Shown here piece after piece: positions 1-5,629 of a stretch of 7,852 nt of DNA. Below the pieces are notes generated by a model. The model was not told the origin of the DNA. It made no database searches and was given only the letters and a program-made list of their open reading frames with translations. The stretch comes from Flavobacteriia bacterium. GTDB taxonomy: Bacteria > Bacteroidota > Bacteroidia > Flavobacteriales > Flavobacteriaceae. The stretch is from assembly GCA_018500075.1 (NCBI GenBank), contig JAHBAN010000181.1, forward strand, positions 1-7,852. Reading direction: 5' to 3'. The translations under genes were made by a program, and so were the position numbers. How positions within the stretch are numbered: position 1 is the first letter of the stretch; each line of letters begins with the position of its first letter.

Positions 1-15
1 CGCAGTCCCTGCGCA

Positions 16-117
16 CCTCTCTCGCCCCGCGCGCCTCTCTCACCCCGCCGTCTCTCTCACCCTGCACGCCTCTCTCACCCCGCCACCTCTCTCTCCCCGC
101 GCGCCTCTCCCAACGCC
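16..117. repeat. Six-copy degenerate tandem repeat, 17-18 bp unit
   Basis: A CTCTCTC core (last copy CTCTCCC) followed by a C-rich GC block recurs with core starts at 17, 35, 52, 70, 87 and 105, so spacing alternates 18, 17, 18, 17, 18 bp. A representative unit is CCTCTCTCACCCCGCCG at 34-50. The copies are imperfect, and the array may continue to the left of the window, where it is cut. It lies downstream of the glutamate dehydrogenase terminator. The period is not a multiple of three and no gene-like frame runs through it, so it is probably non-coding. The function is unknown. Confidence 0.8.
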
Positions 118-121
118 AGCC

Positions 122-156
122 CAAAACCAAAAAGGCAGCCCGAAGGCTGCCTTTAA
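122..156 (-). terminator. Rho-independent terminator of the glutamate dehydrogenase gene
   Basis: Positions 131-140 (AAAGGCAGCC) and 145-154 (GGCTGCCTTT) form a perfect 10-bp inverted repeat around a 4-base loop. Read on the minus strand the loop is TTCG closed by C-G, the very stable UUCG tetraloop type, and the stem runs into a T-rich tract (GCCTTTTTGGTTTTGG). It starts 22 bases beyond the stop codon of the minus-strand glutamate dehydrogenase gene, as expected for its transcription terminator. Confidence 0.92.
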
Positions 157-176
157 AATCGCGGGTCGTTGGTGGC

Positions 177-1610
177 TTACAGCCCCTTGGCGCGATAGCT
201 CGCCGCAACCTTGCGGATCGCCACAAGATAGGCCGCCATGCGCAGATCAGGCACATCCTCGCGCGCGTGCCAGACCTCGCGCATACTCTGGTAGGCGGTG
301 CGCATCGTGTCATCCAGCCCCGAGCGCACAAGCTCAAGCTCGTCCGCGCCCTTGAGATATTTGGCCTTGAAGTCCGGTGTCATAGACCAGGCATCGCCCA
401 GATGCTGGCTCAGGCGCTGAAGCTCGCTCACAATCAGCTCGTGGCGCGCCTCTTCCTGACGCCGCCCCATGCGGCCAAAGCGGATGTGGCTCAGGTTTTT
501 CACCCACTCGAAATAGGAGACCGTCACACCGCCTGCATTGGCATACATATCCGGAATAATCACACAGCCCTTGTTGCGCAGGATCTCGTCGGCCCCCGCC
601 GTGACAGGCCCGTTCGCCGCCTCGATCATCAGAGGCGCCTTGATCCGCTCGGCATTGGTGAGGTTGATCACCCCTTCCATCGCCGCCGGAATAAGAATGT
701 CGCAATCCTCCTCCAGAACAAGCGCGCCATCCGCCACAAATGTCGCATCCGGAAAGCCCGTCACGCCGCCATGCTTAACAATCCAGCCGTGCACCGCGTC
801 CACATCCAGCCCCTTGGGGTTCACAAGCGCGCCGTCGCGCTCGATAATCCCGGTGATCAGCGCGCCGTCCTCATCGCCCAGAAACTTGGCCGCGTGATAG
901 CCCACATTGCCCAGCCCCTGCACAATGACGCGCTTGCCCTCGAGCTTGCCCTCAAGCCCCGCCTTGGCCACATCTTCAGGGTGGCGGAAAAACTCGCGCA
1001 GCGCATATTGCACGCCGCGCCCGGTGGCTTCGGTGCGGCCCTGAATGCCGCCCGCGTTGATCGGCTTGCCGGTGACACAGGCCGCCGCGTTGATATCGGT
1101 CGTGTTCATGCGGCGGTATTGATCGGCAATCCACGCCATCTCGCGCTCGCCCGTGCCCATGTCGGGCGCAGGCACGTTCTGGCTCGGGTGGATCAGGTCG
1201 CGCTTGGCCAGCTCATAGGCAAAGCGGCGGGTGATCAGCTCCAGTTCGTGCTCGTCATATTGGCGTGGATCAATGCAAAGCCCGCCCTTGGAGCCGCCAA
1301 ACGGCGCCTCCACAAGGGCGCATTTATAGGTCATCAAGGCCGCAAGCGCTTCCACTTCGTCCTGATTGACCCCGAGAGAATAGCGAATGCCGCCCTTCAC
1401 AGGCTCCATATGCTCGCTGTGCACCGAGCGATAGCCCGTAAAGGTCTGGATCTGCCCGCGCAGCCGCACCCCGAAACGCACCGTATAGGTCGCGTTGCAC
1501 ACCCTGATTTTCTCCTCAAGACCGGGCGGCAGGTCCATAACCGCCACCGCGCGGTTGAACATCAGATCCACGCTCTCGCGAAAACTCGGCTCTTTAAAAT
1601 TAGCGTTCAT
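177..1610 (-). CDS. gdhA: Glu/Leu/Phe/Val dehydrogenase (glutamate dehydrogenase)
   Basis: The 477-residue product should catalyse reversible oxidative deamination of glutamate to 2-oxoglutarate and ammonia in the cytoplasm. Family landmarks are all present. K72 (PVKGGIR) and K96 (MTYKCALV) sit at the substrate site, the catalytic lysine is K108 (GGSKGG) and the catalytic aspartate is D150 (APDMGTG). The Rossmann nucleotide loop GLGNVG is at 232-237, followed by AANGPVT at 331-337 and NAGGVTVSYFEW at 359-370. K72 and S365 match the pair that recognises the glutamate side chain in characterised enzymes, which favours glutamate over hydrophobic amino acids. An acidic residue (E257) near the end of the second Rossmann strand hints at NAD preference; this is inference. 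The protein is slightly longer than the usual 410-450 residues because of its C-terminal helical region. The ATG at 1610 follows a GA-rich ribosome site (GAGGGAGAGG). The gene stands alone and has its own terminator. The symbol gdhA is by family, not by orthology proof. Confidence 0.95.
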   Translation of the reverse strand: MNANFKEPSFRESVDLMFNRAVAVMDLPPGLEEKIRVCNATYTVRFGVRLRGQIQTFTGYRSVHSEHMEPVKGGIRYSLGVNQDEVEALAALMTYKCALVEAPFGGSKGGLCIDPRQYDEHELELITRRFAYELAKRDLIHPSQNVPAPDMGTGEREMAWIADQYRRMNTTDINAAACVTGKPINAGGIQGRTEATGRGVQYALREFFRHPEDVAKAGLEGKLEGKRVIVQGLGNVGYHAAKFLGDEDGALITGIIERDGALVNPKGLDVDAVHGWIVKHGGVTGFPDATFVADGALVLEEDCDILIPAAMEGVINLTNAERIKAPLMIEAANGPVTAGADEILRNKGCVIIPDMYANAGGVTVSYFEWVKNLSHIRFGRMGRRQEEARHELIVSELQRLSQHLGDAWSMTPDFKAKYLKGADELELVRSGLDDTMRTAYQSMREVWHAREDVPDLRMAAYLVAIRKVAASYRAKGL

Positions 1611-1722
1611 ACGGCCTCTCCCTCGGCGTCTGCCCTTATGCGGATGCCGCGCCGCAGCGACTCAGCAGTCCTGCGCACATTTGTCGCACCTATCGCCGCG
1701 AGGGCCAACCCGTCTTTGCGCC

Positions 1723-1751
1723 AGTCTAGGCTTAAGATGTTAACAAATCAC
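1723..1751 (-). promoter_or_regulatory. Weak candidate promoter for the glutamate dehydrogenase gene
   Basis: On the minus strand GTGATT (plus 1746-1751) and TAGACT (plus 1723-1728) are separated by 17 bases, resembling -35 and -10 boxes with 3/6 and 4/6 matches to the sigma-70 consensus. It would leave a leader of roughly 100 bases before the ATG at 1610. The spacer contains TTAA-GATG-TTAAC (1732-1744), a pair of TTAA motifs that could bind a regulator. This is pattern matching only. Confidence 0.25.
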
Positions 1752-1761
1752 TCGCGTGCCG

Positions 1762-1776
1762 CTGCGAAGGTCGCAG
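1762..1776. promoter_or_regulatory. Perfect 6-bp dyad in the divergent intergenic region
   Basis: CTGCGA, three bases AGG, then TCGCAG form a perfect inverted repeat about 150 bases upstream of the glutamate dehydrogenase ATG. It could be an operator half-site pair or a chance dyad; no regulator gene is nearby to assign it. Confidence 0.25.
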
Positions 1777-1800
1777 GCCAGTCGTGGGCAGATCGTGAGC

Positions 1801-1816
1801 GGTCTGCGGGCAGACC
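1801..1816. promoter_or_regulatory. Perfect 7-bp palindrome, candidate operator
   Basis: GGTCTGC-gg-GCAGACC is a perfect inverted repeat with 7-base arms and only two central bases. The loop is too short for a good RNA hairpin and no T-tract follows, so a dimeric DNA-binding protein is a better reading than a terminator. It sits at the boundary between the GC-rich gdhA-proximal part and the AT-rich pilus-proximal part of the divergent region. Confidence 0.4.
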
Positions 1817-1824
1817 ATAAAACC

Positions 1825-1839
1825 TTAATTCAAATTTAT
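1825..1839. promoter_or_regulatory. Near-match to CtrA site (TTAA-N7-TTAT)
   Basis: TTAA (1825-1828), seven bases, then TTAT (1836-1839) matches 7 of 8 fixed positions of the alphaproteobacterial CtrA consensus TTAA-N7-TTAA. CtrA is known to control pilus genes in Caulobacter, so a site upstream of a Tad-type operon is plausible. The surrounding DNA is AT-rich, which raises the chance of a fortuitous match. Confidence 0.3.
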
Positions 1840-1982
1840 GTCTTTGTTGAAGCGTTTGAAACAGTCGCCGGATTTGGGCGATATCATTTCCAAAACCCCT
1901 TTTTTTTCTTGAAAAAACCACATTCTCCGCCTCATTTTTGCCATAGAGCTAAACGACAAAAAGCATTGGATCGCTGTGTTCA

Positions 1983-2008
1983 GGCCCATTGGTCTGGCCC
2001 ATTGGTCT
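1983..2008. repeat. Perfect 13-bp tandem duplication
   Basis: GGCCCATTGGTCT occurs twice back to back (1983-1995 and 1996-2008), and GGCCC begins a third partial copy at 2009-2013. It lies 110-140 bases upstream of the first pilus gene. Confidence 0.85.
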
Positions 2009-2011
2009 GGC

Positions 2012-2027
2012 CCGAGAGCAGTCTCGG
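2012..2027. other. Small perfect hairpin upstream of the pilus operon
   Basis: CCGAGA-GCAG-TCTCGG forms a 6-bp stem with a 4-base loop, directly after the tandem duplication. No T-tract follows, so it is not a standard terminator; it may be a leader hairpin or an operator. Confidence 0.45.
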
Positions 2028-2031
2028 ACCC

Positions 2032-2064
2032 GCCCTTTGGGGCAAAGCGTGCCCTTTGGGGCAA
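2032..2064. repeat. Two identical 14-bp direct repeats, 19-bp spacing
   Basis: GCCCTTTGGGGCAA is found at 2032-2045 and again at 2051-2064, so the copies start 19 bp apart, close to two helical turns. Each copy is itself a small inverted repeat (GCCC-TTTG-GGGC). The second copy ends 56 bases before the ATG of the TadG-like gene, a suitable place for a tandem binding site or paired leader hairpins. Confidence 0.8.
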
Positions 2065-2120
2065 GGCGTTATGAGTTCGAGTTTAAATAGGTCCCGGCCC
2101 GCCGGGGAGGAGACGTTGAC

Positions 2121-3755
2121 ATGAAACCGACAAGAGCCTCATCGCGCTCCCTCCGCGCCGCCGCCCCAAGGCCGCAGGCGTCTGGCCTGCCTTCTGGCCT
2201 GCGCTCTGTCTTGCGCCGCTTTGCGCGGGAGGAAGATGGCGTGATCGTGGCCTTTTCGGTCTATTTTATGCTGATTATCCTCTTCGTCGGCGCGGTCGGC
2301 GTCGATGTGATGCGCTTTGAAACAGAGCGTTCGCGGCTCCAGCACGTGCTGGATCAGGCCGTTCTGGCCGCCGCCGATCTTGACCAGAAAAGCCCGCCCG
2401 CTCAGGTGCTGGCCGATTATTTCGCAAAATCACGCCTCGACAACGCCGAATTGCTCGACACCAGAGTGGAGCAAGGCCCCCATTACCGCGTGGTCTCCGC
2501 CACCGCCCGCGCCAGCGTTCCGACCCAGCTCAGCCATCTGCTCGGCGTCAATCAGATGAACGCCCCGGCCCGCGCCACAGCCGAAGAGCGCCTTGATTCT
2601 CTGGAAATCTCCCTCGTGCTCGATATTTCCGGCTCCATGAAAGGCAACCGCCTCGACAGCCTGCGCCCCGCCGCTGTCGACTTCGTCGATGCGGTGCTCG
2701 ACATCTCCGAAACCGTCTCTGTCTCGCTTGTTCCCTATTCCAATCAGGTGTCTCTGGGCCGCGACCTGATGCGCCAGTTCAACACATCCGATCCGCATGA
2801 CTACTCCTATTGCCTCAATTTCGAGGAATCGGATTTCAACACAACCGCCATGACCCCCGCCAGCGCCGGCAGCCGGGTCTATGAGCAGACCAAACATTTT
2901 GACGCCACCCCGCTGATCGTGGAAGACCCTCACCCCGAGGGCCTGCGCGACACCGAAGGCGCGCGCCCGAGCTGCTCCAACAGGCCCGCCGCACAAATCC
3001 TGCCCGTCAGCCGCGACAGAGCCGCGCTTTTCGGCCAGATCAACGCCCTTGAGCGGGCCAGCACAACCAGCATCGACATGGGCGTCAAATGGGGCGCGGC
3101 CCTGCTTGATCCAAGCTTACAACCGGCCGTCACCAATCTGATCTCCAGCAACGCAATCGACCCGGGCTTTGCTGGCCGCCCTGTCGCCTTCAACACCAAC
3201 AGCAATATCAAACTCATGGTGGTGATGAGCGACGGCCAGAACACAACCCAATACAGGCTGCGCGACCCGTTTCGCTCGGGCCAGTCCAATGTCTTTTACA
3301 ACGCCACCACAGATCGCTACGCCGTCCTGCACAATGGCCGCTATTACAGCCAGTCCGCCAGCGGCGATCATGCCATTCCCGCCAGCGGCTCAAGCCCAAG
3401 CCTGCCCTCAGGCTTCACCCGCCTGAGCTTTGAGCGCCTCTTCGCAACCGCCAGCCTCAACTGGATCAACGACTACCTCTACGGCAATCTCGGCACCTAC
3501 AACTGGTCCGCCAGCCCGCGCAGCTCGGTCGGCGGCAACCGCAAAGACACCCAGTTGCACAACATCTGCACAGCAGCCAAAAATCAGGGCGTGATCATCT
3601 ACACCATCGGGTTTCAGGCGCCGGTTGTCGGCCTCGAGGCCCTGCGCGACTGCGCCTCCTCGGAAAGCCACTTCTTTGATGTGCGCGGGCTGGATATTGG
3701 CGCCGCCTTCAGCGCCATTGCCCAGTCCATCACCCCGTTGAAGCTGACCCAATGA
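2121..3755 (+). CDS. TadG-like pilus assembly protein with von Willebrand A domain
   Basis: The 544-residue product resembles TadG-type proteins of the Tad (Flp type IVb) pilus system: a basic N-terminus, one hydrophobic helix and a large vWA region presumably outside the inner membrane. Residues 31-40 (LRRFAREEDG) precede a helix at about 41-62, a TadE-like Pfam-type N-terminus. The vWA domain starts near 161. Its metal-ion site looks complete: D168, S170 and S172 in DISGSM, T315 or T316 in STTSIDMG, and D371 in MSDGQN. Long insertions (about 213-300 and 372-480) separate the core strands. Four cysteines (231, 285, 483, 511) could form disulfides. The residue at +5 after the G40 junction is F45, not the Glu typical of processed pseudopilins. 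The start ATG has a good ribosome site (GGGGAGGAG, 2104-2112). It is first in a three-gene operon, with its stop overlapping the next start in ATGA. TadG's exact role (surface or tip factor, adhesion) is unsettled. Confidence 0.9.
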   Translation: MKPTRASSRSLRAAAPRPQASGLPSGLRSVLRRFAREEDGVIVAFSVYFMLIILFVGAVGVDVMRFETERSRLQHVLDQAVLAAADLDQKSPPAQVLADYFAKSRLDNAELLDTRVEQGPHYRVVSATARASVPTQLSHLLGVNQMNAPARATAEERLDSLEISLVLDISGSMKGNRLDSLRPAAVDFVDAVLDISETVSVSLVPYSNQVSLGRDLMRQFNTSDPHDYSYCLNFEESDFNTTAMTPASAGSRVYEQTKHFDATPLIVEDPHPEGLRDTEGARPSCSNRPAAQILPVSRDRAALFGQINALERASTTSIDMGVKWGAALLDPSLQPAVTNLISSNAIDPGFAGRPVAFNTNSNIKLMVVMSDGQNTTQYRLRDPFRSGQSNVFYNATTDRYAVLHNGRYYSQSASGDHAIPASGSSPSLPSGFTRLSFERLFATASLNWINDYLYGNLGTYNWSASPRSSVGGNRKDTQLHNICTAAKNQGVIIYTIGFQAPVVGLEALRDCASSESHFFDVRGLDIGAAFSAIAQSITPLKLTQ

Positions 3756-4282
3756 CCCACCTCATGCACCTTTTGCGCCGCTTCAGGCGCGAGGAAGACG
3801 GCAACGCGACCATCGAGTTCGCGATCCTCTTTCCCTTCTTCATCTTTATGTTCTGCGCCGCGGTAGAGCTTGGCATGATCACATTCCGCCACTCCATGCT
3901 GGAGCGCGGGCTTGATCTTGCGGTGCGCGATGTGCGCCTCTCCACCGCCACAAACCACCAACACGCCGATCTCAAGGAGATGATCTGCGACTACGCGGGC
4001 TTTCTCCCCGATTGCGAAACCCAGTTGTTTCTCGAAATGGAATCGCTGGATATGTTCGCCTATACGCCCCTGCTCTGGCGCGCCGCCTGCTTTGATGTCA
4101 CCGAGACAGCCAATCCGGCCCGCAGCTTCCGCAATGGCCAGCAAAACCAGATGATGGTCCTGCGCGCCTGCTATACGTTCCGCCCCGTGTTCCCGCTCAC
4201 CGGCCTTGGCCGCCATCTGGAATGGCGCCGGGGCGAAGCATGGATGATTGCCACCTCTGCCTTCGTTCAGGAGCCGATCTGA
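3752..4282 (+). CDS. TadE/TadG-family pseudopilin (Tad pilus assembly)
   Basis: The 176-residue product has the TadE-like plan. A short basic leader ends in FRREEDG (11-17), followed by a hydrophobic helix (about 20-42) beginning N-A-T-I-E, so the Glu lies at +5 after G17. The rest is an extracytoplasmic domain ending with a family-typical segment RACYTFRPVFPLTGLG (138-153). By family knowledge, TadE/TadF pseudopilins are cut after Gly by the TadV prepilin peptidase and act as minor pilus components; cleavage here between G17 and N18 is inferred. Five cysteines (35, 79, 88, 113, 140) are present, four in the exported part. The ATG overlaps the stop of the vWA gene (ATGA) and has no clear ribosome site of its own, so translation is probably coupled. 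A second ATG at 3764 is possible but less favoured. Confidence 0.88.
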   Translation: MTHLMHLLRRFRREEDGNATIEFAILFPFFIFMFCAAVELGMITFRHSMLERGLDLAVRDVRLSTATNHQHADLKEMICDYAGFLPDCETQLFLEMESLDMFAYTPLLWRAACFDVTETANPARSFRNGQQNQMMVLRACYTFRPVFPLTGLGRHLEWRRGEAWMIATSAFVQEPI

Positions 4283-4854
4283 TGCTCTGGTCCTTGCTCA
4301 AGTCCCGCCTCAAAGCCTTTCGCGAGGAAACCGGCGGCACCGTCTCGATCGAATTCATCATCATGGCACCAATCATTTTCTGGGCCTATGCCTCGATGTT
4401 TTCCTGGTTTGATGCCTATCGTCAGGTCGGCGTGCACCAAAAGGCCGCCTTCACCATCGCCGATATGATCAGCCGCGAAACCACGCCCCTCGACGGGCAT
4501 TACATCCACTCTAGCCGCCGTCTGGTCCAGTTTCTCACCCGCGCCCCGACACTGCCCGACATCCGGATCTCGGTCATTCGCTACTCCGCCAGCCGGGACC
4601 GCTTTTTTCTCGATTGGTCGCAACGGCGCGGCGGCTTGGTCGCCCTGCACCAGAGAGATGTGCGCGACTGGCATGACAAGCTGCCGACGATGGTCGATGG
4701 CGAGCGGATTATTCTTGTTGAAACAAAGATGGACTATACCCCGCCCTTCCTCTGGGGGCTGATGGAAAACCACGAGCTGTCGACATTCGTCTTCGCGCGC
4801 CCCCGCTTTGCACCGCAAGTCTGCTTCAACTACTGCCGCAGCTACTCTTACTAG
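4282..4854 (+). CDS. TadE/TadF-like pseudopilin (Tad pilus assembly)
   Basis: The 190-residue product is a second small pseudopilin. A leader ending FREETGG (13-19) is followed by the helix T-V-S-I-E-F (20-25), giving Glu at +5 after G19, and a hydrophobic stretch to about residue 42. The exported domain contains ILVETKMDYTPPF (144-156), a pattern seen in TadE/TadF-type proteins, and ends with two cysteines (181, 185) in a Tyr-rich tail. The start at 4282 is chosen over an in-frame ATG at 4222: it has AGGAG (4269-4273) eight bases upstream and overlaps the preceding stop by one base (TGATG), and the extra 20 residues from 4222 would put an unrelated sequence before the leader. It is the last gene of the operon and probably works in the same pilus complex as its two neighbours. 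The rest of the Tad apparatus (ATPase, secretin, major Flp pilin, peptidase) is not in the window. Confidence 0.85.
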   Translation: MLWSLLKSRLKAFREETGGTVSIEFIIMAPIIFWAYASMFSWFDAYRQVGVHQKAAFTIADMISRETTPLDGHYIHSSRRLVQFLTRAPTLPDIRISVIRYSASRDRFFLDWSQRRGGLVALHQRDVRDWHDKLPTMVDGERIILVETKMDYTPPFLWGLMENHELSTFVFARPRFAPQVCFNYCRSYSY

Positions 4855-4879
4855 GCACCCGCCGCAGCGCGCAGAGCAA

Positions 4880-4928
4880 GGGCTTCGGGGCGTTGGCTTT
4901 GACGCGGGCTTCGGGGCGCGGGCTTCGG
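4880..4928. repeat. GGGCTTCGGGGCG direct repeats in the convergent gap
   Basis: GGGCTTCGGGGCG occurs at 4880-4892 and 4906-4918 (26-bp spacing), and its first nine bases again at 4920-4928. The last copy forms a minimal GGC-TTCG-GCC hairpin (4921-4930). The repeats fill the 92-bp gap between the convergent pilus operon and the 162-residue membrane protein gene. They could contribute to bidirectional termination, but no T-tract is visible. Confidence 0.6.
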
Positions 4929-4946
4929 CCTTGGCTCCGCGTCTGG

Positions 4947-5435
4947 CTAGGGGGCAGATGCGCTCTTATCTGTGGCCAACGCCCGTTCGATCGCCTCGGC
5001 CATCCGTTTGGCCTCGGCCCCGCTCACCGCGCCGCCGATCGCCGCGCGCTTTCCTGCACACCAGAAAAGCCCCATGCACCAGCGCGGATCATACTCCCGC
5101 GTCAGGTGCAGCATAAAGCCGTTCGAAGGGCGAAACGAAAAATGCGTCCGCGTCACGCTTGCGACATCGTCCAGCCGCACAACCAGCCCGCCCCGGCTGT
5201 TCTCCAGCCGCCGGCCCACAAGGCGCAGGCTCTCGCCCGTGTCGCGCCAGAGCTTGAGCGCCGAAATCAGCAAGAGCGCCGCCAAGGCCCAGACAAGCCC
5301 CTGCCCCAGCAAAGACGCCGGCGGGGCTGTCATGGCCATATTCAAAAGCAACGCCGCCGTCAGCGCCACCAACCCCGAAGAAAACCACCGCCGAAACGGG
5401 CTGACCTTCAGTTCGACTTCGATTGTGTCCGGCAT
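4947..5435 (-). CDS. Two-helix membrane protein of unknown function
   Basis: The 162-residue product is not assignable to a characterised family. After a short polar N-terminus there are two hydrophobic helices (about 19-37 and 42-62) joined by a tight turn, so both ends probably lie in the cytoplasm. The following domain (about 66-155) alternates beta-like segments (SLRLVGRRLENSRGG, LVVRLDDVASV, FMLHLTRE) and ends in a helix, which resembles small bacterial PH-like domains; that resemblance is impressionistic. Cysteines are at 120 and 126. The ATG at 5435 is preferred: AAGGAG (minus strand, plus 5448-5453) lies about 8 bases upstream, whereas an in-frame TTG two codons earlier would leave only two bases. 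The gene faces the pilus operon and is separated from the upstream dehydrogenase gene by 291 bp, so it probably has its own promoter. Confidence 0.75.
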   Translation of the reverse strand: MPDTIEVELKVSPFRRWFSSGLVALTAALLLNMAMTAPPASLLGQGLVWALAALLLISALKLWRDTGESLRLVGRRLENSRGGLVVRLDDVASVTRTHFSFRPSNGFMLHLTREYDPRWCMGLFWCAGKRAAIGGAVSGAEAKRMAEAIERALATDKSASAP

Positions 5436-5461
5436 CCTCAAGGCTCCTTCAAGGCTTTCGC

Positions 5462-5485
5462 GGGCGGCCTCGCTCCGGGCCGCCC
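5462..5485 (-). promoter_or_regulatory. Strong 8-bp hairpin in the leader of the membrane protein gene
   Basis: GGGCGGCC (5462-5469), eight bases, then GGCCGCCC (5478-5485) form a perfect all-G/C inverted repeat. On the minus strand it ends 26 bases before the ATG at 5435 and just upstream of the AAGGAG ribosome site, so in mRNA it would be a stable leader hairpin. No T-tract follows on either strand, so a terminator is unlikely. Confidence 0.6.
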
Positions 5486-5600
5486 TGCGCTCTCTTGTCG
5501 GGCCTTCCTAACCGCTCCGACACAACACCGCACCCCCTCTTTTGGTCTGCCCGAAAGGCGGCAAAGCCCGCACACGCACGCCCAGCGCACGCTGCATTGT

Positions 5601-5615
5601 TTAATTTTCTCTTAA
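5601..5615. promoter_or_regulatory. Perfect CtrA-type site TTAA-N7-TTAA
   Basis: TTAA (5601-5604), TTTTCTC, TTAA (5612-5615) matches every fixed base of the CtrA consensus of alphaproteobacteria. It lies in the only AT-rich patch of this intergenic region, about 165 bases upstream of the membrane protein ATG. The motif is symmetric, so either strand could be served. Assignment to CtrA is inferred from consensus only. Confidence 0.45.
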
Positions 5616-5629
5616 AAAATATGTCGTTT

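Larger units (their letters stand above)
1611..2120. other. 510-bp divergent intergenic region (gdhA / pilus operon)
   Basis: No convincing gene lies here. Open frames crossing it have low-complexity, family-less translations. The part nearest the dehydrogenase is GC-rich; 1818-1980 is notably AT-rich and includes eight consecutive T (1900-1907). Contents in order: dyad CTGCGA-agg-TCGCAG (1762-1776), dyad GGTCTGC-gg-GCAGACC (1801-1816), a near-CtrA motif (1825-1839), direct repeats at 1983-2008, a small hairpin at 2012-2027 and a second pair of direct repeats at 2032-2064. The promoters of both flanking transcription units must lie in it. Confidence 0.7.

Noticed and set aside
16..117. Possible CRISPR array
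   Set aside because: The repeats are contiguous and degenerate with a 17-18-bp period and no unique spacers, so it is a simple tandem repeat.
267..1820. 517-codon open frame on the plus strand opposite the glutamate dehydrogenase gene
   Set aside because: It is antisense to a gene with complete catalytic motifs. Its translation is rich in His, Arg and Ala with no family signature, which is the usual by-product of strong G/C third-position bias.
1900..1917. T-run followed by A-run as a terminator
   Set aside because: The only pairing is six A-T pairs without any G-C stem, and no gene ends nearby on either strand.
1756..2124. 122-codon plus-strand frame in the 510-bp intergenic region, and an overlapping minus-strand frame at 1825-2064
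   Set aside because: Both run through short repeats and a T8 tract, have no ribosome site and resemble nothing known. A missing small pilin was considered, but no hydrophobic Flp-like helix is present.
2430..2996. 188-codon minus-strand frame inside the TadG-like gene
   Set aside because: It is fully antisense to the vWA coding region, Gly/Ala-rich, with no plausible family.
4222..4284. Upstream in-frame ATG as the start of the last pilus gene
   Set aside because: It would add 20 residues before the prepilin-like leader, whereas the ATG at 4282 has AGGAG at the right distance and a TGATG overlap.
5436..5441. TTG start two codons upstream for the small membrane protein
   Set aside because: It leaves only about two bases between the AAGGAG site and the start; the ATG at 5435 gives normal spacing.
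4893..5615. 240-codon plus-strand frame opposite the small membrane protein
   Set aside because: Its Arg/Pro/Gln/His-rich translation looks like antisense noise, whereas the minus-strand frame has clear membrane helices and a good ribosome site.
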